NCBI RefSeq assembly: GCF_000758665.1
Contig: NZ_CP009285.1
Coordinates: 3,038,001-3,102,000 of the forward strand
Direction of reading: 5' to 3'
DNA: 64,000 nucleotides
Source: Paenibacillus borealis
GTDB lineage: Bacteria; Bacillota; Bacilli; Paenibacillales; Paenibacillaceae
The notes beneath the pieces are model-generated. The model was not told the DNA's origin and searched no databases. It saw only the letters and a program-made list of their open reading frames with translations. The position numbers and the translations under genes are program-made. Below, in pieces: positions 16,898 through 26,755 of the stretch; position 1 is the stretch's first letter; every line of letters begins with the position of its first letter.

Positions 16898-18304
16898 CTA
16901 AACTTCATCATTATGGGCTTTCAGAATCCTCAGGCCCTTGGGCAGGTGATTCTTCAGCTGGCCGGAGCTGGCTTTGCCCCAGCCTACAGACAAGCCATCC
17001 ACGCTTACCAGCGTCCAGCCATGCAGGCTTGCCGGAACAGGAAGACTCTCTCCACGCAGCCAGGCCTGAATTTCCGGACCCCCGGCAGGCATATTATAGT
17101 TACGCGCCGCCTGATCCGGTCTCAGCGCCATGGCCAGAGCGTGGGCGGGTTCAATCCGGTTTTTCTTCAAGTGGGCAATATGCAGTCCGGCACGCGGAAC
17201 CTTGAGGCCGTCGAGTATGCCGCTGTGCAGCCGTTCATTAAACGTTTCCGGCAGCAAATACAGAGATTCACCGAAGAGAAGCGGCACGCCGTCTCCAGCA
17301 AATCCGGGCAGCTCTTCCGAAGACCAGGTTATAAACTGCTGGTAGGCATCCCGGAGAGAGGAGCTGACTTTCGGGCCATTTTTGCTGCGGTCCCCGCGTT
17401 TAGCGCGGCCCTGACGCTGTACAGATTCAGTATCTTCCTCTGAGACTGCCTTGCGCAGCAGAGCTACGAAATGCCCTTCGCCTTTCTCCAAATGAGGCCA
17501 CAGCCGTTTCATAACGATCAGCTCCATATCAGGATAGCTCCGTACAAAGCGTTCCATCGTTTCCTCGTTTTCTTTGCGGTTAAAGGTACAGGTCGAATAG
17601 GCCATACTGCCGCCCGGCTTCAGCATCAGGTAGGCATCCTGCAGAATATCCCACTGTCTGGCCGCACACATCTCCACATGCTTCGGCGACCATTCGCTGA
17701 TGGCAGCAGGGTCTTTGCGGAACATCCCTTCACCGGAGCAAGGCGCATCGAGCATAATCCGGTCAAAGACTTCAGGGAAACGCTTGGCGAGTTCCCCCGG
17801 GGTTGCCGAGGTGACAAGCGCATTAGCTATCCCCAGCCGCTCTACGTTTTCAGCCAGTATTTTGGCCCGTTCCGGGTGGATTTCATTGGATATAAGCAAG
17901 CCTTGTCCTTGCATCAGCGCGGCAATATGGGTGGTTTTACCGCCGGGAGCGGCAGCAAGATCGAGCACTGTCTCCCCGGGAAGCGGTCCAAGCAGCTCAG
18001 CTGCGGACATTGCCGAGGGTTCCTGAATATAATATAGTCCGGCGGTATGATAAGGATGTCTCCCCGGCCGTGCCGGCTCTTCATAATAAAACCCTGCTGG
18101 ACACCAAGGCACCGGCGACAGGCTGAATTGGGATATTGCCTGCTCCGCCGCGATGCGGCCCGGATCTGAAATGCTTTTTAAACCATTGAACCGCAGACCC
18201 TGGGTCCGCCGTGCATGATAGCTCTCCAGAAAAGCGTCTGCCGTCTCCCCCAGCATCTCTCTAATGTCAGCGGTGTAAGCGGCAGGCAGCCGTTCTTCAT
18301 TCAT
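16898..18304 (-). CDS. rRNA cytosine-5 methyltransferase, NOL1/NOP2/Sun family (RsmF-like), copy 2
   Basis: This 468-residue paralogue of the gene at 12519-14069 has the same landmarks: YYIQEPSAMSAAELLG, VLDLAAAPGGKTTH, the motif IV cysteine in DAPCSGEGMFRK and STCTF. By eye the core is about half identical to copy 1. It lacks the long low-complexity insert. Two RsmF-like enzymes suggest two different target cytosines, or one rRNA and one other RNA. It is transcribed opposite to copy 1 and has its own AGGAG site before ATG 18304. Confidence 0.9.
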   Translation of the reverse strand: MNEERLPAAYTADIREMLGETADAFLESYHARRTQGLRFNGLKSISDPGRIAAEQAISQFSLSPVPWCPAGFYYEEPARPGRHPYHTAGLYYIQEPSAMSAAELLGPLPGETVLDLAAAPGGKTTHIAALMQGQGLLISNEIHPERAKILAENVERLGIANALVTSATPGELAKRFPEVFDRIMLDAPCSGEGMFRKDPAAISEWSPKHVEMCAARQWDILQDAYLMLKPGGSMAYSTCTFNRKENEETMERFVRSYPDMELIVMKRLWPHLEKGEGHFVALLRKAVSEEDTESVQRQGRAKRGDRSKNGPKVSSSLRDAYQQFITWSSEELPGFAGDGVPLLFGESLYLLPETFNERLHSGILDGLKVPRAGLHIAHLKKNRIEPAHALAMALRPDQAARNYNMPAGGPEIQAWLRGESLPVPASLHGWTLVSVDGLSVGWGKASSGQLKNHLPKGLRILKAHNDEV

Positions 18305-18494
18305 ACATCATTCTCCTCTAGTCAAAATCCAAGATAAGTAAAGCTGTCATCTTAGTTGCTGTTTCAGGTAGATACCGATAAAATCAAAGTATGGACCTTA
18401 GCGTGCCTGTAATTGTACTTCTACATATACACAACTATATCATAATTGCCGGGTCTCACCGTAATCAGGGCAATTGTAAAGGGAGATGTACCTT

Positions 18495-19631
18495 ATGAAC
18501 TTGCTGCAAGCGCTATTCTTCCCGCCGGAGCAGCCCGGTGGTGTATCTTCTATGATCCCTTATCTGCAGGAACGCTTCCGGTCCAGCCGCTGGGAGATGG
18601 ATTTGTTCTGGCTGCCCAAACGGATCCGGGGCAAGGGACGCGAAGAGATTGTCTTTGAAACCTTTGACTGGACACAGTACGGCGAAAGTCCGGTTGTGCA
18701 AAAATATATCCAAACCTACCGCGATTATATTTGGTGGACGAAGCTGCGGATGAGCAAAAGCTATGATCTGATTCATGCCCATCACCCGATTGCAGGACTG
18801 GCGATGAAAAGAATATATCCGGAAATTCCTTTAATTCAGACGCTGCACTCCAGCTATGAGCGCGAGCTGATTCTGAACGGAGCCATCCGGGAGGGCGGCC
18901 TGGAGCATCAGTTCCTGGTCTCGATTTACCGGGAGCTGGAGCATGTCAGCGATAGGCTGATGACGGTTTCACGCGCTTTTGCCGAATATTTGACTCCATA
19001 TATTGATCATCCTGCGAGCATAGGTGTCATTCCTAACGGGTTCGACGAGAAGAGATTTAAGCCTGTGCCGCATGACAATGATATTCCGCAGCTGGTCACT
19101 GTTACCCGTCTGGTACCGGCCAAAGGAATAGATACACTGTTCAAGGCTTGTGCCGAGCTTAAAAAACGGGGCCATGAATATGTGCTGCATATTATCGGGG
19201 ACGGACCGAGCCGGGCGGAGCTGGAGCGGCTGGCGCAGGATTTGGGAATTTATAATGAAACGATCTTTTACGGCTATACACTGCATCCGGAGGAATTCAT
19301 GCCGTTCTTTGATATTTTTGTCCTCCCTTCGCGGGCGGAAGCGTTCGGATCAGTATTTGCGGAAGCCGCACTCAGCTGTCTGGCGCTCGTCGGAACGAAT
19401 GTGGGCGGGATTCCCGAGCAGATCGAAGACGGTGTAAACGGGCTGCTGGTGAATCCGGATGATGAGCTGGGACTGGCGGATGCCCTTGAGAAAGTGATCA
19501 GTGATCCCGGCTACCGTTATGAGCTGTCACGTTCGGCCTGGGATAAAGCCAAAAGCCTCTATTCCCTGACCCGGGTAGCCAATGAACTGAAGAAGACTTA
19601 CCTGCAGTATCAGCCTGGATTGAAGGGGTGA
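18495..19631 (+). CDS. Glycosyltransferase family 4
   Basis: This 378-residue GT-B enzyme has the N-terminal glycine-rich acceptor region (FFPPEQPGGVSSMIPYL) and the GT4 nucleotide-sugar site near residues 270-310 (FVLPSRAEAFGSVFAEAAL, with the E-x7-E pattern). The start ATG at 18495 follows GGGAG at 9 bases; an ATG at 18486 is too close to that site. Acceptor and donor sugars are unknown. It runs into yhaO (4-base gap), so it may be co-transcribed with the nuclease pair. An inverted repeat AATTGCC/GGCAATT lies upstream (18444-18475). Confidence 0.85.
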   Translation: MNLLQALFFPPEQPGGVSSMIPYLQERFRSSRWEMDLFWLPKRIRGKGREEIVFETFDWTQYGESPVVQKYIQTYRDYIWWTKLRMSKSYDLIHAHHPIAGLAMKRIYPEIPLIQTLHSSYERELILNGAIREGGLEHQFLVSIYRELEHVSDRLMTVSRAFAEYLTPYIDHPASIGVIPNGFDEKRFKPVPHDNDIPQLVTVTRLVPAKGIDTLFKACAELKKRGHEYVLHIIGDGPSRAELERLAQDLGIYNETIFYGYTLHPEEFMPFFDIFVLPSRAEAFGSVFAEAALSCLALVGTNVGGIPEQIEDGVNGLLVNPDDELGLADALEKVISDPGYRYELSRSAWDKAKSLYSLTRVANELKKTYLQYQPGLKG

Positions 19632-19635
19632 GCTT

Positions 19636-21108
19636 ATGATTCCTTTTCGATTCCTGCATGCTGCAGATCTGCATCTGGACAGCCGGTTTGCCGGCCTTGC
19701 CCATCTTCCGCAGGCCATACGCTCCTATCTCCGGGAGTCCACCTTCGCCGCCCTCGGGCGGCTTGTTGGCGTAGCCATAGAGCAAAGGACGGATTTCGTT
19801 GTGATCAGCGGGGATGTCTATGATGTCTCCGATGCTTCTCTTCAGGGTCAGCTCCGGTTCCGGGAAGCGCTGGAGGAACTCGGGAGGCACGGAATTCAGG
19901 TGTTCCTGATTCACGGGAATCATGATCCGCTGGACGGGCCGCGTCTGGCAGCGGCACCGCCTGATCACGTTACGGTATTCGGCGGCAGTGAGCCGGAACA
20001 GGCCGTCGCCCGCCGCAGAGAGGATGGCCGGGAGGTAGCTGTGATCAGCGGAATCTCCTATCCGACTGCCAAAGTGACAGAGAATACGGCGCTGCGCTTT
20101 AACCGTCAGCCGGGCAGCAGCCTGTTCCATATTGGCCTGCTGCATGGCAATGTGGACGGGGATCTCCAGCATGAGACATACTCTCCGTGCAGCCGCAAGG
20201 ATCTGATCGGCAGGGGCTATGACTATTGGGCGCTGGGGCATATTCATAAACGCAGTATTCTGCATGATCGTCCGCCGATTGTCTATCCGGGAAATATTCA
20301 GGGACGGAGCATCAAGGAAACCGGCCCTAAAGGCTGCTATACCGTCCGCGTGGATGCAGAAGGTACAGCATCACTGACCTTCCATGAACTGGACAGTGTG
20401 CGCTGGCAGGTCCGTGAGATTCCCATTGATGGTCTGGCGGATGAGGCAGAGTGGACACGGGCCGTTGAGAATGCGGTTGAAGATATCCGGGAAGAAACAC
20501 CGCAGCTGATGTCTGTGGTAAGATTCCGCCTGACCGGGCGGGGAGCTATACATAAGATACTGACGGAGAAGGGGGCGGCAGATGATCTGCTCTCTGAGCT
20601 GCAGCGGCGGGAAACGGTCCGTGCGGAGCGTAAGGAGTATGCGGGTCTCGTATGGACCGAGGGCTTCTCTATTGAAACGGGACTGGCAGTCGACCGCGGC
20701 CGCCTGCTGCTGGAGGACAGCTTCCTCGGCGAAATGCTGCGGCTTGCCGGGCGGAGCGGCGGGAACGACCAGGAGCTGGAGGAGCTGATCTCCACTGCAC
20801 TAAAGCCGCTAATGGAGAATCAGGAGCTGCGCAAGCTGCTCATGTCCACAGGGAGCGAAGAGAAGCGGGAGTGGCTGAGCAGTGCTGCGGAGCTGGGCAT
20901 TGTGCTGCTCAGCGGAGTGGAGGAGCAGGCCGGTGTGCTGCTGAATCCTGCGGAGGGAGTAGTGGGCCAATCCGCCGGAGGCGGTGGATCATTCGGTGAA
21001 AGAGAAGATGCAGGCGGTTCAGCGCGGAGAGAGACGACACCGGAATGGGATGGCAGCAGGGAAGCGGCAGAGCGGAGTGGACGGCAGGAGCGGGGGAATG
21101 CAGAATGA
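19636..21108 (+). CDS. yhaO: DNA repair exonuclease, metallophosphoesterase subunit (SbcD/YhaO-like)
   Basis: This 490-residue protein has the calcineurin-like nuclease motifs AADLHLDSRF, ISGDVYD, IHGNHDPLDG and LGHIHKR. The middle and C-terminal parts match the YhaO subgroup. A Gly/Glu/Arg-rich tail of about 50 residues is likely disordered. It works with an SMC-like ATPase (next gene) in double-strand-break processing. Its stop overlaps the ATG of yhaN by 4 bases (ATGA). Confidence 0.9.
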   Translation: MIPFRFLHAADLHLDSRFAGLAHLPQAIRSYLRESTFAALGRLVGVAIEQRTDFVVISGDVYDVSDASLQGQLRFREALEELGRHGIQVFLIHGNHDPLDGPRLAAAPPDHVTVFGGSEPEQAVARRREDGREVAVISGISYPTAKVTENTALRFNRQPGSSLFHIGLLHGNVDGDLQHETYSPCSRKDLIGRGYDYWALGHIHKRSILHDRPPIVYPGNIQGRSIKETGPKGCYTVRVDAEGTASLTFHELDSVRWQVREIPIDGLADEAEWTRAVENAVEDIREETPQLMSVVRFRLTGRGAIHKILTEKGAADDLLSELQRRETVRAERKEYAGLVWTEGFSIETGLAVDRGRLLLEDSFLGEMLRLAGRSGGNDQELEELISTALKPLMENQELRKLLMSTGSEEKREWLSSAAELGIVLLSGVEEQAGVLLNPAEGVVGQSAGGGGSFGEREDAGGSARRETTPEWDGSREAAERSGRQERGNAE

Positions 21109-24100
21109 AAATCGAGTCTATACGGATTGACGGCTACGGCCGTCTGGCGCAGCGGGATATGGAGCTGAATGAAGGGGTCACTATCCTCTTCGGGCGTAAT
21201 GAAGCCGGTAAAAGCACAACCCTGCAGTTTATCCGGGCAATGCTGTATGGCATCCCCGGCAGGGCTTATCCTGCCGAACGGTATGAGCCGTTGTTAGGCG
21301 GAACGCATGGCGGGGTGTTGAATGCGCGTGATGATACAGGTGCTCTCTGGACGATCCGCCGTTATACTGCCGGTGGTGAAGGGCCGGGAAGAGGAGAGAA
21401 GCTGCAAATTGGGCTACACTATCCGGATGGAAGTACGGAGGAGCTGAATCAGGCTGAGCTGGAACGCCGCCTGCTGGGCGGCATCTCGCGGAGTATGTTC
21501 CGCCAGCTGTTCGCCGTTTCGCTGGACGAACTGCAGGAGCTTGGTGCGCTGCAGTCCGGTGAGATGAGCAGCTACCTGTTCCATGCCGGAATGGGCGGTG
21601 GCGGAGAGATTATGCGGGCGGAGAAACGCCTGGTCCAGGATGCGGAGAAGCTCTATAAGCCACGGGGTAAAGTCCAGGACGCCGCCAAAATTCTGCAGTC
21701 TATCGAGAAGCTGGAACGGGAGGTGGCGGAGAGCCGTTCCTATCTGCCCAGATATAATGAGAACACCTTGGCACTGGAAGCGGTAGAGCAGAAGCTGTCC
21801 CAGATGAAGGGTGCCCGGGAACTTGCCGGAGACAAGCTGCATAAGCTCCGCAAGGCCCGGGAGATCCGGGAACTATGGCTGAAATGGTGCGAAGCCCGGC
21901 TTGAACTGTCAGAGCTTCCGGTGATCGCTTCGTTCCCTGAAGCTGGAGTGGAACGCTGGAAGTCACTGGAGGGTGACCTGCGGGGCTTGCAGAGTGCTGC
22001 CTTCCGGCTGGAGCGGCTCCAGGCGGAGCTGGAGGCTGACCTTGCCGCGAACCCTCCTGATCCTCTGCTGGAGCAGCAGGGGCCAGCTCTTGAAGCGCTG
22101 GACCGCAAACGGGGAAGCTATGAAGACAAGCTTACGGAACGGCAGCGGCTGACGGGTGAGCTCGCCGCGCTGGGTGAGCATCTCCAGCGCATTCTGCGCA
22201 GCATGGGTACAGGCTGGAGCGCCGCTGAGCTGGCGGGCTTCGCAGCCAGCGCGGCGGACCGGGAAGCCGCGCGGCGCTACGCTGCGTCATTTGCCGGGTA
22301 CGACCGGCAAATGGAGACCCGGGGCGCGGAGATGCTGAGCCTCCGCGCCAGGACGGCCGCCGCCGGCGCTGCGCTGCAGGCGGCCGAGCGCCAGCTTGCG
22401 CAGGGGCACGCCAGCGGCGCAGCGGACTTCGCGGGCATTGCGAAGCGCAGCCCGCGTGAACTGCTGCAGCTGTGGGACGAGCTGCAGCAGGCGGCCGAGC
22501 GCTGGCGCGAAGCGCTGCTCGGCGGCACTGCAGGCGGCGCTGAGGTCCCGCGCCGCAGAGGCACCTCCGCCGGGGGCAGCCGCCCCGGCGGGAACGGGCG
22601 CCGGGCGCAGCGCTACCGGCGCCTCCTGCAGGCGGGCGCAGCGCTTACGCTGCTGCTGCCGCCTGCGCTATGGCTGACCGGCGCGCCGCCGGTCAGCGCA
22701 TGGTCCGCGCTCGGCCTGCTGGCCGCAGCGGACCTGGGGCTGTGGGCCGCCATGCGGGCAGCGGCGGCCGTTAATCCGCCGCCTGCGCACGGCGGCGGGG
22801 AGGCGGGCAAGGCCGCAGCGGAGATGCTGCGGCTGCGCGGGCTTTTGCTCTCCGTCGCAGAGCCGGAGAGCGGCATACAAGACGCCAGCGGGCTGGAGGC
22901 CGGGATGAAGGAGCTCCGCCGCCTCATGGAGGCCTGGAGTGCCTGGCGCCAGCGCGTAGAACGGATGGCGGCCGAGGCCGAAGCCTGCCGGTCAGAGCTT
23001 GCACAGCTGGCCGGACAGGAGCGGGTACTGGCAGAGGAGCTGGACCATGCCGAAGCCAGCTTCACGGAGCTGGCCGCCCGTTATGAAGAATGGCTGCGCC
23101 AGCGGGGGCTGCCGGAAGGGCTGTCACCGGACAGCCTGCCGGATATCTTCGCCCTGGCGGAGCAGGGGAATGAACTGCTCCGCCAGCAGGGCAAATTATC
23201 CCTCCGGCTCAGCGGGCTGGAGTCGGAGGGCGCTGCCTATGAGCAGGAAGGGATGAAGCTGCTTAGAGATACTGAGGCTGCTGCCGGAGCCCGCAGGGAT
23301 CACTCCTCTGTTGCTTTGGCTTCAACTCAAGCTTCACCGGACCCTCTCTCCCTGCTAACCTGGCTGGAGCTGCGGAAGCGGGAGTGGGAGCAGCTGAAGG
23401 CAGAGCTGCTGCGCAGGGAGAATACAGAAGCAAGGCTGATTGAAGTCCATGAGGAGCTGGCTGCGAACAGAAGCGGGCAGGAGGAGCTGAACCGGCGGAG
23501 CAGCAAGCTCCTTCAGGAGGGCGGCGCTGTGGACGGCGAACAATTCCTGCGGCGTTCAGCGGCGTGGCTCAGACATATAGAGCTGACGCGGTCGGTACGG
23601 CAGTGGGAGCTGGCGATGTTTGGCGGATGGGATCAGGAAGGCAAGGGGGAGCTGCTCCGGCTGCTGGAGCATCAGGATGCCCGGATGCTTGAACAGGAAC
23701 TTATGGCGGCGGAAGAAGCGGTATTGAGCCTGGAGGAAGAACGCAGTTCCCTGCTCCAGCAGCGCGGCAAGCTGCTGCAGGAACGGGAGGACCTGAGGGG
23801 ACGGTGCATGGAGGACTCGGCGCTTCAGCAGCTGGAAGAACAGCGGGCGGCGCTGCGTAATCTCGCCGGGCAATATGCGGTAACGGCGCTGGCGGCCGAG
23901 CTTATGGGACGGACGCGGCGGATTTATGAACAGGAGAAGCAGCCGCAGGTGCTGCAGCTTGCCTCTGTATATTTCTCCAAGCTGACGCATGGGGAATACC
24001 GCCGGATCGTAATGACTCTCGGGCATAAGGAGCTGAAGGCGGAGCATAAGGATGCTGGCCTGATGGACAGCGGGCTGCTTAGCCGGGGGACGGCGGAACA

Positions 24101-24332
24101 GCTGTATCTGGCGATCCGGCTGGCACTATCGGAGACCATGAGCAGTCAGGTGAACCTGCCGCTGTTCTTCGATGATCTGTTTGTGAATTTCGATGAACAC
24201 AGGCTTCGTGCAGCACTAACCTTATTAGGTGAATTGTCGGTATCCCGGCAGATTGTGATGATGACCTGCCACCGGCATGTGGCCGAAGCGGCGGCGGGAA
24301 TCATACCCGCAGCTGCGGTTATTTCCGTGTAG
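21105..24332 (+). CDS. yhaN: SMC/Rad50-like ATPase (YhaN-type)
   Basis: This 1075-residue ATPase has a Walker A in FGRNEAGKSTTLQF and a C-terminal signature RGTAEQLYLAIRLAL. The Walker B is PLFFDDLFVNFDEH. Between them are long coiled-coil arms rich in Glu, Leu, Arg and Ala. Residues about 505-560 form two hydrophobic helices (RLLQAGAALTLLLPPALWL, then LGLLAAADLGLWAAMRAA), so the arms may be membrane-tethered. The DNA for about 22.2-22.85 kb is strikingly GC-rich and encodes an Ala/Gly/Arg-rich hinge. It pairs with YhaO like SbcC with SbcD. The start at 21105 fits the KIESIRIDGYGR N-terminus. Confidence 0.9.
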   Translation: MKIESIRIDGYGRLAQRDMELNEGVTILFGRNEAGKSTTLQFIRAMLYGIPGRAYPAERYEPLLGGTHGGVLNARDDTGALWTIRRYTAGGEGPGRGEKLQIGLHYPDGSTEELNQAELERRLLGGISRSMFRQLFAVSLDELQELGALQSGEMSSYLFHAGMGGGGEIMRAEKRLVQDAEKLYKPRGKVQDAAKILQSIEKLEREVAESRSYLPRYNENTLALEAVEQKLSQMKGARELAGDKLHKLRKAREIRELWLKWCEARLELSELPVIASFPEAGVERWKSLEGDLRGLQSAAFRLERLQAELEADLAANPPDPLLEQQGPALEALDRKRGSYEDKLTERQRLTGELAALGEHLQRILRSMGTGWSAAELAGFAASAADREAARRYAASFAGYDRQMETRGAEMLSLRARTAAAGAALQAAERQLAQGHASGAADFAGIAKRSPRELLQLWDELQQAAERWREALLGGTAGGAEVPRRRGTSAGGSRPGGNGRRAQRYRRLLQAGAALTLLLPPALWLTGAPPVSAWSALGLLAAADLGLWAAMRAAAAVNPPPAHGGGEAGKAAAEMLRLRGLLLSVAEPESGIQDASGLEAGMKELRRLMEAWSAWRQRVERMAAEAEACRSELAQLAGQERVLAEELDHAEASFTELAARYEEWLRQRGLPEGLSPDSLPDIFALAEQGNELLRQQGKLSLRLSGLESEGAAYEQEGMKLLRDTEAAAGARRDHSSVALASTQASPDPLSLLTWLELRKREWEQLKAELLRRENTEARLIEVHEELAANRSGQEELNRRSSKLLQEGGAVDGEQFLRRSAAWLRHIELTRSVRQWELAMFGGWDQEGKGELLRLLEHQDARMLEQELMAAEEAVLSLEEERSSLLQQRGKLLQEREDLRGRCMEDSALQQLEEQRAALRNLAGQYAVTALAAELMGRTRRIYEQEKQPQVLQLASVYFSKLTHGEYRRIVMTLGHKELKAEHKDAGLMDSGLLSRGTAEQLYLAIRLALSETMSSQVNLPLFFDDLFVNFDEHRLRAALTLLGELSVSRQIVMMTCHRHVAEAAAGIIPAAAVISV

Positions 24333-25446
24333 TCCGGATCACCGGTTTAACTGCCACAATGGTGATGCCCTTACCTCCGGTTCCAGAGGCGGGCGGATCG
24401 CTTGGCCGAGGCGGCGTCGACATGGGAGCTCGCATCAGCATGACGGCCCACACCAGGCACAGGGCGCCGAAGATCGGGTAGAACACCCCCAGCAGTGAAC
24501 TGAAGCCGAATTGGCTGAACACATAACAGACCAGCATCAGCAGCGGGGTTACCAGAGCTGGAGCGACAGGCAGACGCTGCTGCAGCTGAACGCTAACCCC
24601 ATAGATATCAGCGACGAAGGTGCTGAAGATTTCCATGAAGATCAGCAGCAGAAAAATCGTCTGCACGATGGGACCCAGCCGGAAGGCGATGCTGCCCATC
24701 GGAATCTCGAACTGCAGAATTCCCGGCATCTGTGAACTCATGGCAAAATGGGCTGCCAGCAGCATGAATCCGATTCCGGCTCCGCCCAGAATCCCTCCGC
24801 GTACAAGCACCTGCTCGTCTTCAGTATGCCGGGCCAGCGGAACAAGCACTGCCTGGGCCATGCCGAGGTTAAAGGCGGTATACAGGAGCGGAGACATCCA
24901 GGCACCGAAGAAGCTGTGGTCTGTCGGCAGGAACAGGAATCTTTCTGCACCGGGAACACCCAGCGTATTAAATACAATAATTAGCGACAGGGTAAGCATC
25001 AAAGGGACCACCAGACTGTTGATCTGCAGGATTCCGGAAATGCCGCGCTTCAGCAGCAGGTAGGACCCCAGGATGGTGAGCAGCAGCCCCGCCTGATAGG
25101 GCATTCCGAGATGCTCCTTAAAAATAGCCCCGGCACCCGCCAGCATAATGCTGTTCACGCCAATCAGAATGATCATGGTGAACAGGCTGATGCTGGACCC
25201 GACCCGTTCTCCAAACAGATGGCGGTTGAAATCCTCATAGGAGTCTGCCTCAATCCGCCGGGCGATAATCATCATTTTGGTACCAAGCCAAATAAATATC
25301 GCGGTGGAGAAGAGGATGGTCAGCAAGGCCCAGTGTCCGTATCTTGTGAAGAAACGGAGAATTTCCTGACCGGTGGCGAAGCCGGCACCCACAATGGTGC
25401 CAATATAGGTAAAAGCGATCTGCAAAGTGCGGACTCGGGACTTCAT
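24319..25446 (-). CDS. YkvI-like integral membrane transporter (COG3949)
   Basis: This 375-residue protein has about ten hydrophobic helices and an APC-type N-terminus (TYIGTIVGAGFATGQEILRFF). It belongs to the YkvI group of Bacillus, a set of poorly characterised permeases. Its 3' end overlaps yhaN by 14 bases on the other strand, with no terminator visible. It is divergent from xpt. No substrate can be assigned. Start ATG 25446 has GGAGGAG just upstream. Confidence 0.75.
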   Translation of the reverse strand: MKSRVRTLQIAFTYIGTIVGAGFATGQEILRFFTRYGHWALLTILFSTAIFIWLGTKMMIIARRIEADSYEDFNRHLFGERVGSSISLFTMIILIGVNSIMLAGAGAIFKEHLGMPYQAGLLLTILGSYLLLKRGISGILQINSLVVPLMLTLSLIIVFNTLGVPGAERFLFLPTDHSFFGAWMSPLLYTAFNLGMAQAVLVPLARHTEDEQVLVRGGILGGAGIGFMLLAAHFAMSSQMPGILQFEIPMGSIAFRLGPIVQTIFLLLIFMEIFSTFVADIYGVSVQLQQRLPVAPALVTPLLMLVCYVFSQFGFSSLLGVFYPIFGALCLVWAVMLMRAPMSTPPRPSDPPASGTGGKGITIVAVKPVIRTTRK

Positions 25447-25623
25447 TGTTCTCCTCCTCTGAATGCTGCGAAGATATAAATAGCGGTGCGGGCAGGATTG
25501 CCTTGTGCAGTCCGCATAGTACAGGTTATGATGAGGAACAGAAGGACATGACTTCCGCCTTGTGAATAAGCTGTTATTACAGTGGAACGTCTGGAATTAT
25601 AAAGGTAATGGAGGTTCAAAGTC

Positions 25624-26193
25624 ATGGAATTATTGAAACAGCGGATTTTGGAGGAAGGGGTCGTCATTTCGGATCAGGTGCTGAAGCTGGACGGTCTGCT
25701 CAACCACCAGGTTGATCCAATGCTGACGATGGAAATGGGACGGGAGTTTGCCCGCAGATTTGCTGAGGCTGGAGTGACACGCGTAGTTACCGTGGAGTCT
25801 TCGGGTATTGCCGTGGCATTTGCCACCGCTTATGAGATGAAGGTGCCGCTGGTCTTTGCCCGGCGCAAAAAAACACTGCTCGCGGATCCTGATGCCTTAT
25901 GCGAACGGGTGCCGTCTTTTACCAAAGGGATTGTTACGGACATCATGCTGTCCCGCCAATACATCTCGGAGAATGACAAAATCCTCTTCATCGACGATAT
26001 TATCGCCAACGGAGACGCCGCGCGCGGCCTGATCAAGATCATCCAGCGTTCCGGTGCGGAACTTGTCGGGCTGGGCGTAGTAGTGGAGAAAAGCTTCCAG
26101 GCTGGAGCCCGCACAATCCGGGAACAGGGTATCCGTCTGGAGTCACTTGTCGACATTACCTCTCTTAGTGAGGGAACGATTACTTTCGGGTAA
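25624..26193 (+). CDS. xpt: Xanthine phosphoribosyltransferase
   Basis: This 189-residue cytoplasmic enzyme converts xanthine and PRPP to XMP in purine salvage. The PRPP loop is IDDIIANGDAARG. The N-terminal EEGVVISDQVLKLDGLLNHQVDP and the VESSGIAVAFATA loop match Xpt closely. The ATG follows GGAGG. The B. subtilis gene has a guanine riboswitch in its leader; no such element was recognised in the 177 bases upstream here. The usual partner pbuX is absent, though a YkvI-like permease is divergent. Confidence 0.93.
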   Translation: MELLKQRILEEGVVISDQVLKLDGLLNHQVDPMLTMEMGREFARRFAEAGVTRVVTVESSGIAVAFATAYEMKVPLVFARRKKTLLADPDALCERVPSFTKGIVTDIMLSRQYISENDKILFIDDIIANGDAARGLIKIIQRSGAELVGLGVVVEKSFQAGARTIREQGIRLESLVDITSLSEGTITFG

Positions 26194-26241
26194 GAATAAA
26201 GTGACAAATACAGGAACATAGCCTATTTTTGAAACATCTGC

Positions 26242-26270
26242 TTTTCACCCTATAAGTTTTCCTTTATAAT
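26242..26270 (+). promoter_or_regulatory. Possible promoter for the 26302 gene
   Basis: TTTTCA (26242-26247) and a perfect TATAAT (26265-26270) are 17 bases apart. The -10 is strong and the -35 weak. Confidence 0.45.
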
Positions 26271-26301
26271 AAAAATTAGACATGAGAGAGGAGGCGTCAC
26301 A

Positions 26302-26619
26302 ATGGGGAAAGAACCGGTGACAGAGCAATTTTTTATTGATAAACTAACCGAGGCCAAGGATCACTTCGAACGTGCGCTGGATTGCAAACACACGGAGTTC
26401 GACGATTTGTATCCCTATATGATCGAACATCCTCAGTTTTTCTGGTACAAACGCTACGTAGCTTGGTCGGAGCTTCTGACAATCACAAGTTTGTGTGAAG
26501 AGCTGTCCTTCAACTGGAGACAGAAATTCACTGATCATCAGGTGGAATATCTGGAACAACGAGTGATGTCCGCTAAAGTTCTTGACTTCTGGTTTGAGAA
26601 GAATGAAGCGCTGATATAA
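26302..26619 (+). CDS. Uncharacterised small protein, 105 residues
   Basis: The gene has AGAGGAGG before its ATG, its own promoter-like sequence and a terminator 39 bases after its stop, so it is a free-standing gene. The product is helical, acidic at the N-terminus and rich in Trp, Tyr and Phe (HPQFFWYKRYVAWSELLT). It has no signal peptide or membrane helix. I do not recognise the family; it looks like a conserved Paenibacillus-type hypothetical protein. Confidence 0.75.
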   Translation: MGKEPVTEQFFIDKLTEAKDHFERALDCKHTEFDDLYPYMIEHPQFFWYKRYVAWSELLTITSLCEELSFNWRQKFTDHQVEYLEQRVMSAKVLDFWFEKNEALI

Positions 26620-26657
26620 GAACTTCATAAGACATACAGACTTCCTAGTACGTAACT

Positions 26658-26689
26658 AGACCCGGATGATTTATCATTTGGGTCTTTTT
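26658..26689 (+). terminator. Rho-independent terminator after the 26302 gene
   Basis: AGACCC.GATGAT and ATCATT.GGGTCT form a 12-bp stem with one bulge pair, followed by TTTTT. Confidence 0.85.
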
Positions 26690-26755
26690 CACGAGTGGAA
26701 TTAGGGTAATATATGGACAAGCTACTAATAGACAGAGAGGAGATATAGAGCCGTT

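Noticed and set aside
25447..25623. Guanine riboswitch upstream of xpt
   Set aside because: The conserved junction and loop sequences of the purine riboswitch were not found in the 177-base leader; a covariance search would settle it.
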